Shown here piece after piece: positions 4,768 to 8,287 of a stretch of 8,287 nt of DNA (within the stretch, counting starts at the first letter, position 1; each line of letters opens with the position of its first letter). The notes beneath the pieces were generated by a model. That model saw only the letters and a program-made list of their open reading frames with translations, made no database searches and was not told the origin of the DNA. The stretch is from contig JAIVGV010000066.1 in the NCBI GenBank assembly GCA_020201365.1, forward strand, positions 1-8,287. The letters run 5' to 3'. Both the position numbers and the translations under genes were made by a program. This DNA comes from Acidobacteriota bacterium. GTDB taxonomy: Bacteria; Acidobacteriota; Blastocatellia; Pyrinomonadales; Pyrinomonadaceae.

Positions 4768-6240
4768 TCAGTAGCGGTCGTTGATTTGCAGCGAGCGCAT
4801 GATGTCGTTGAACGCGCGCTGATAGACGCTGCTCTCGTCCTGCGGCGCGACCGCCGCCATGTAGAAGATGTCGCCGGATGAGAGCATCGTCGTGACGATG
4901 GTCACGATCTCCGTGCGACCCGTGATCGGCGACCGACCGGCGAGCGTCGTGTAGAGCGCCTGCCGCCCGCCGAGCGTCGCGCGCGTGAAGCGCGTCTGCT
5001 GGCGCAGGTACTCGTTGCCCTGCGCCTGAAGCAGATCGTTGATGTACTGCTGCGAGGCGCGCTGCAGGTCGTTGTACTGCTCGCGATCCGTGCCGAACAT
5101 CACGCCGTGCGTGATCCCTTGCGAGCCGTAGGCGCCTTCGGGCGCGTAGGTCACGCTGTTGTCGTTGCCGCCGAGCGCGCGCCAGTTGGACGGGACGGCG
5201 GCGCGGAACAGGTTGTTGCCGACCTGCTGGTAGCTCGACGCAGGGTAGGCGACGCGCTCGCCGCGCGCGTAGGTGTCGTTCTGCGACGGGTAGTTGTTCG
5301 GGTAGTTGCCGTTCGGGTTGCGGTTATCGTTTGGGTAGCGCGTCCCGTTCTGCTGGTCGCGCGCGATCTCCTGCGCCGTGTAGGAGCGACCCGAGCCGCG
5401 CAGCCGCGCCTGTATCATCTGGAACTCGCGCGCGTTTTCGCCGACGCCCGGCGCGACGCGGAAGACCTGCGCCATCTGATTGATGCAGGCGTAGCGGTTG
5501 CCGGGGTTCGGGTGGCTCGACATCCATTCGGGCGCGCCGCTGCCGCCCTGCTGCTCGATGGTGCGGAACATGTTGGCGAGGTCGCGCGGGTCGTAGCCGG
5601 CGCGCGACATGATCTCCGCGCCGAGCACGTCAGCCTGCGTCTCGTACTTGCGGCTGTACTTCAGCGCGCCCGCGCCGAAGCCGATCTGTGAGCCGGCGCC
5701 GATGACCGCCCCGGCGGGTCCGCCGATGACCGCGCCCGCGATCTGACCCAAGACCGATCCGATCTGGTACTTCTGCGTCTCGGTCGCCTGCGCCGTCGCG
5801 TGGCGGAGCGCCGCGTGCGAAATCTCGTGCGCCATCACGCCGGCGACCTCGCCCTCGTTGCGCGCCGCCTCGATCATGCCGCGGTTGACGAACGAGGGTC
5901 CGCCCGGCAGCGAGAAGGCGTTAATCTCTTTCTGGTTGACGACGCGGAAGTAGTAGTGAAACTCCGGGTGCTGGAAGCGCGGCGGGATCGCCGCGACTAA
6001 CTTCTGCCCGATGCGGTTGACGTAGTCTTCCAACTCGCGGTCGTTCATGATGGGCAACTGCTGCTCAGCCTGCTGCGCCGCCTGCTGCCCCAGTTGAATG
6101 TCGTCCTGAATGCTGTACCTGTTCTTCGGCGCTTCCGTCACCTGCTGGCACTGCGCGAGCGCGCTCGCGGGCAGCGCGAGGAACACGAGCGCCAACGCCA
6201 CCGCCGCGAAGCCGCGCTGACCTTGATTAAGGCTTCTCAT
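4768..6240 (-). CDS. Secreted M48-family (BepA-like) zinc metallopeptidase
   Basis: The 490-aa protein is an M48 peptidase probably acting in the periplasm on misfolded or envelope proteins. Residues 1-29 form a signal peptide with a hydrophobic core (FAAVALALVFLALP) and likely cleavage after ALA. The peptidase domain covers about 45-260: INAFSLPGG (106-114), the HExxH motif HEISH (138-142) and the third zinc ligand Glu200 in YETQAD. A Gly/Ala hydrophobic segment (about 160-193) separates them, as in several M48 enzymes. SSHPNPGNR (241-249) is the conserved SxHP motif. After an Asn/Pro/Tyr-rich linker (about 300-330) comes a roughly 150-residue C-terminal domain, starting near LFRAAVPSNWR, of a fold I cannot name; it replaces the TPR repeats of E. 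coli BepA. I chose the ATG at 6240 because it has GGAGGG 7 nt upstream and opens the signal peptide. An upstream ATG at 6471 would add 77 basic residues and bury the signal. Confidence 0.93.
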   Translation of the reverse strand: MRSLNQGQRGFAAVALALVFLALPASALAQCQQVTEAPKNRYSIQDDIQLGQQAAQQAEQQLPIMNDRELEDYVNRIGQKLVAAIPPRFQHPEFHYYFRVVNQKEINAFSLPGGPSFVNRGMIEAARNEGEVAGVMAHEISHAALRHATAQATETQKYQIGSVLGQIAGAVIGGPAGAVIGAGSQIGFGAGALKYSRKYETQADVLGAEIMSRAGYDPRDLANMFRTIEQQGGSGAPEWMSSHPNPGNRYACINQMAQVFRVAPGVGENAREFQMIQARLRGSGRSYTAQEIARDQQNGTRYPNDNRNPNGNYPNNYPSQNDTYARGERVAYPASSYQQVGNNLFRAAVPSNWRALGGNDNSVTYAPEGAYGSQGITHGVMFGTDREQYNDLQRASQQYINDLLQAQGNEYLRQQTRFTRATLGGRQALYTTLAGRSPITGRTEIVTIVTTMLSSGDIFYMAAVAPQDESSVYQRAFNDIMRSLQINDRY

Positions 6241-6247
6241 CTCTCTT

Positions 6248-6253
6248 CCCTCC
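6248..6253 (-). promoter_or_regulatory. Ribosome-binding site of the M48 gene
   Basis: On the minus strand GGAGGG lies 7 nt before the ATG at 6240. It is the only strong Shine-Dalgarno in the window, and it decides the start in favour of the signal-peptide form over the longer reading frame. Confidence 0.8.
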
Positions 6254-6295
6254 AAAACACGCTGATGAAATTTCCGAGGCGCGCGACTGTCCGCC

Positions 6296-6350
6296 AAAAA
6301 CTTCGAGCGGCGCGGCCTCCGTCTTCGACCGACTTCGGAGGCCGCGCCGC
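6296..6350 (-). terminator. Terminator-like hairpin downstream of the DUF885 gene
   Basis: A perfect 15-bp GC-rich stem (arms 6307-6321 and 6336-6350) closes a 14-nt loop. On the minus strand it is followed, after 6 nt, by TTTTT (6300-6296). It lies about 200 nt past the DUF885 stop codon and ahead of the M48 gene, so it probably insulates the two. The 6-nt gap before the U-run makes it less than ideal. Confidence 0.55.
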
Positions 6351-6463
6351 CCGTTCTACTCTCGCGACGCTTCCTCCGAACTTCTCGAACCACTCGCGCA
6401 CGGGGCGTTAACTTCGTCGCCCGCACGCGAGACGAGGGAGAGTCGCAACCAACTTCTCGCCGT

Positions 6464-6499
6464 GGCGTCACGTTCGACTAAGGCTTAATCGAACACGCC
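6464..6499. repeat. Imperfect palindrome after the DUF885-PrcB gene
   Basis: GTTCGACTAAG (6472-6482) mirrors CTTAATCGAAC (6484-6494) with one mismatch. An outer GGCGT/ACGCC pairs across a 3-nt bulge, giving 16 paired positions. In minus-strand RNA the single mismatch becomes a G-U wobble, so the stem is intact. It begins 50 nt past the DUF885 stop codon and no U-run follows. It could be a 3'-end stability hairpin or a DNA-binding site. Confidence 0.5.
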
Positions 6500-6549
6500 C
6501 CGGCTAACACTTTGATGAGACGGCAGGCGCGCGGTTTGCCGCCGAAATT

Positions 6550-8287
6550 TCAGCCCCGCCGACGCTGCCGCGCGCGCCGTGTCAAGATTTTCTTGCGATT
6601 CGGTTGCGCCGAGTCCGGCGAGCCTCCCGCGCCCCCGGCGTCCGCGAAACGCACGCCCGCGCCCGCGGGCTGTCTCGGTATCGAGACGGCGACGAACGGC
6701 GAAGTTATGACCTGCGTTGTAACGTCGCCGGACGCCGGACGCCGCTCGTTAACCCGTACAGCAAGCACAGTGCCAGCGCGCCTGATCTCCCCGACCGCCA
6801 CGCTGTAGCCGCCCGTCGGCTGACGCCCCTGGTAGGCGACGACCACCGAGCGCGTCTGGAAGTTCACGTCCGGCAGGGGTCGCCCGCCGCCTATAAGCTC
6901 CCACGCGCGCCGCCAGCCCTCCTCGTCCGTGACGAGCTCGACGGCGCGCCCGCCCTCGTGCCCGCTGTAAGCGCCGAACGCGATGACGGAGAACTCCACG
7001 ACGTTCGAGCGATCATCGGGCGGGGGCGACGCCGACGGCGAACCTGACGCCGCCGCTGATGCCGATTGCCCGTTTGCTGCGAGCGCGTCCTGCGCGTCGC
7101 CGAGCAGAGCCATGCGCAGGATTTTGACGGGCGGCTGACCGTAAGAGAGCAGCCGGTCGTGAAACTCGCCGAGGCGGAAACTATCGCCGCGCAGCCGCCG
7201 GTAGTCTTCGCGCAGTCTGACGATCTCCATCTTGCCGAGCGTATAGACGAGGTAGGTCGGATCGAGCGTGCCGCGCCGCGCCTCGCGCTCGGCGTTGGCG
7301 CGCTCCATGTAGCCCTCGCGCGCGAAGAACTCGACCGCCTCCTCGTAGCTCATCCCGCCCGCGTGCATGCGGATGGCGACGAGGTAGCGGCACAGGCGCA
7401 CGAGCGCCGCTTGAAGTTGCGCGAGACGCAGGCGCGGGTCGCCGCCGCCGAACCCCTCGTCGAGCAACATCTGCTCGCAGTAGTGCGCCCAGCCCTCGAC
7501 GAAGGAGTTCGACGCGAGCGCCGAGCGCAGCCGCGAAGAGGTGCGCCGGAGCGCGAGCGCCTGATAGTAGTGCCCGGGATAGACTTCGTGGATGGCGACG
7601 ACGGGAAGCTGATAGCGGTTGTAAAAACTCAGGTGCTCTTCCCTGCGCCGCGCGTCCCACGCAGGGTCGGGAGGCGTGACGTAGAAATAAGTCTCGGTCG
7701 CCGTGCGCTCGAACGCGCCCGGCGCGTCGAGCGACGCGAAGCTCGTCCCGCGCTGGTAGGCGGGCGTCTCGGCGACGATCAGGTTCTCGCTCGCGGGCGG
7801 CGTCACGATCTCGTGCGTGCGGACGAAGGCGCGTATGCGGTCAAGCTCGGCGCGCGTGTCGCCCACCAAGCCTTCGGCGGTCGGGTGCTCGCGCGAGAGC
7901 GTGCGCAAGACCTCCTCGACCGGGCGACCGGGCGCGATCTCCTCCGCCGCCGCGCGCATCTCGTCCTGCGTGCGGCGCAGCTCCGCCTCGCCCTCGGCGA
8001 CGAGCGCGTCGAGCGGCGTGTCAACCATCTCCTCGTAGAGCAGTTTCTTTCTGAAATTCTCCGCGCCGATGCGGAAGTCGCCGTTCGAGCGCGGCAGGAG
8101 ATCGGAGCGCAGCCAGCCGCCGTAAGCTCGCAGCGCACTGATCACTTCGTTGTTCGCCGCGTCGAACTCGGCGCGCCGCGCCGCCGTGAGGCGGCCGCCG
8201 CCCGCGCGCTCGAACATCTGCGGGACGACGCGCGCGAAGAATTCGACGCCGCCCTCGGTCTCGGTGATCGCCGTCTCGGTGTAGATG
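6550..8287 (-). CDS. DUF885 metallopeptidase fused to a C-terminal PrcB-like domain (5' end outside window)
   Basis: The frame is open to the right edge, so the N-terminus, probably including a signal peptide, is missing. About 578 residues are visible. The first ~380 form a DUF885 domain, a family of predicted zinc carboxypeptidase-like proteins: HEVYPGH (encoded at 7570-7590) is the HExxPGH metal site, followed by FVEGWAHYCEQM with the likely third ligand Glu, then YTLGKMEIVRLR and the FHDRLLSYGQPPVKILR end motif. A Ser/Ala/Pro-rich linker (about 7007-7090) leads to a ~130-residue C-terminal domain with EFSVIAFGAYSG, SVVVAYQGRQPTGGY and VTTQVITSPFVAVSIPR, the pattern of the PrcB C-terminal family. 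PrcB is known from Treponema denticola as a partner of the dentilisin protease. The tail is strongly basic (KKILTRRARQRRRG). An ATG at 8217 lies inside the domain and is not the true start. The fold assignments are confident; substrate and the role of the extra domain are inference. Confidence 0.88.
   Translation of the reverse strand, partial: IYTETAITETEGGVEFFARVVPQMFERAGGGRLTAARRAEFDAANNEVISALRAYGGWLRSDLLPRSNGDFRIGAENFRKKLLYEEMVDTPLDALVAEGEAELRRTQDEMRAAAEEIAPGRPVEEVLRTLSREHPTAEGLVGDTRAELDRIRAFVRTHEIVTPPASENLIVAETPAYQRGTSFASLDAPGAFERTATETYFYVTPPDPAWDARRREEHLSFYNRYQLPVVAIHEVYPGHYYQALALRRTSSRLRSALASNSFVEGWAHYCEQMLLDEGFGGGDPRLRLAQLQAALVRLCRYLVAIRMHAGGMSYEEAVEFFAREGYMERANAEREARRGTLDPTYLVYTLGKMEIVRLREDYRRLRGDSFRLGEFHDRLLSYGQPPVKILRMALLGDAQDALAANGQSASAAASGSPSASPPPDDRSNVVEFSVIAFGAYSGHEGGRAVELVTDEEGWRRAWELIGGGRPLPDVNFQTRSVVVAYQGRQPTGGYSVAVGEIRRAGTVLAVRVNERRPASGDVTTQVITSPFVAVSIPRQPAGAGVRFADAGGAGGSPDSAQPNRKKILTRRARQRRRG

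Larger units (their letters stand above)
6241..6549. other. 309-bp spacer between the two peptidase genes
   Basis: No convincing gene is present; open frames here are high-GC artefacts. It holds the M48 ribosome-binding site, a terminator-like hairpin at 6307-6350 and an imperfect palindrome at 6464-6499. The M48 promoter should lie between the terminator and 6254, but I find no good -35/-10 pair there. The stretch 6351-6463 shows nothing I recognise. No 7-bp array is seen, unlike the spacers further left. Confidence 0.6.

Noticed and set aside
4008..4784. 258-codon plus-strand frame overlapping the zinc-ribbon gene and beyond
   Set aside because: It is very Arg/Gly-rich, lacks motifs and runs through the terminator hairpin. 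The overlapping frame has 16 ordered cysteines and is clearly the real gene.
6148..6160. Lipobox in the M48 signal peptide (ALAQC)
   Set aside because: Gln before the cysteine does not fit the lipobox, which needs Gly, Ala or Ser there. Cleavage after ALA by signal peptidase I is more likely.
6241..6306. Promoter of the M48 gene
   Set aside because: The best pair on the minus strand is TTGGCG with GAAATT at 17 nt, and the -10 matches only 3 of 6. This is too weak to list.
6241..6471. Upstream start for the M48 peptidase at 6471
   Set aside because: It would add 77 highly basic residues, run through a terminator-like hairpin and hide a good signal peptide that has its own GGAGGG site.
6583..6595. 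Short palindrome CAAGA-TTT-TCTTG near the end of the DUF885-PrcB gene
   Set aside because: Only 5 bp per arm and inside coding sequence; expected by chance.
1..8287. CRISPR array, insertion sequence, tRNA, rRNA or toxin-antitoxin pair
   Set aside because: None seen. The 7-bp arrays are too short in period for CRISPR, and no transposase, integrase or long terminal repeats are present. MazG is not accompanied by MazE or MazF.

Overview
This window is high-GC chromosomal DNA, rich in CG and GCGC, and densely coded on both strands. It looks like housekeeping and envelope-proteolysis territory, not a mobile or defence island. The gene set (RibF, a PhnP-like metallo-hydrolase, a DUF1844 protein, MazG, a Cys-rich zinc-ribbon protein, a secreted M48 peptidase and a DUF885 peptidase) together with short degenerate 7-bp arrays between genes suggests Acidobacteriota, perhaps Blastocatellia. 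That placement is inference from overall appearance; no rRNA or other marker is present.

Layout. (1) 1-2750, minus strand: DUF1844 protein -> MBL-fold hydrolase -> ribF, ending in a small intrinsic terminator at the left edge. The gaps are about 115 and 78 bp, so the three could form one transcription unit read from a promoter-like site near 2720-2749. (2) 2750-4632, plus strand: mazG and a 16-cysteine zinc-ribbon protein, with promoter-like sites before each. The 275-bp gap at 2632-2906 is divergent. (3) 4704-4735: a perfect 15-bp hairpin between convergent genes, a likely bidirectional terminator. (4) 4768-8287, minus strand: a secreted BepA-like M48 metallopeptidase and, upstream of it, a DUF885 metallopeptidase fused to a C-terminal PrcB-like domain and cut by the right edge. 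The two are separated by 309 bp holding a terminator-like hairpin and an imperfect palindrome, so the M48 gene is probably transcribed separately.

Functionally, RibF makes FMN and FAD, and MazG hydrolyses non-canonical or excess NTPs. The MBL protein is probably a phosphodiesterase. The two peptidases probably act outside the cytoplasm on envelope or exported proteins. No single pathway links everything.

The most unusual signal lies in the spacers. Four of the gene junctions between 1047 and 3927 carry degenerate arrays with strict 7-bp periodicity. They overlap the stop codon of the gene next to them in three cases and run up to a start codon in two. Two are arranged as inverted pairs, and one appears to build a near-consensus promoter for the zinc-ribbon gene. 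The next most notable items are the DUF885-PrcB fusion and a roughly 45-residue insertion inside the catalytic half of MazG. I saw no tRNA, rRNA, CRISPR array, insertion sequence or integrase.
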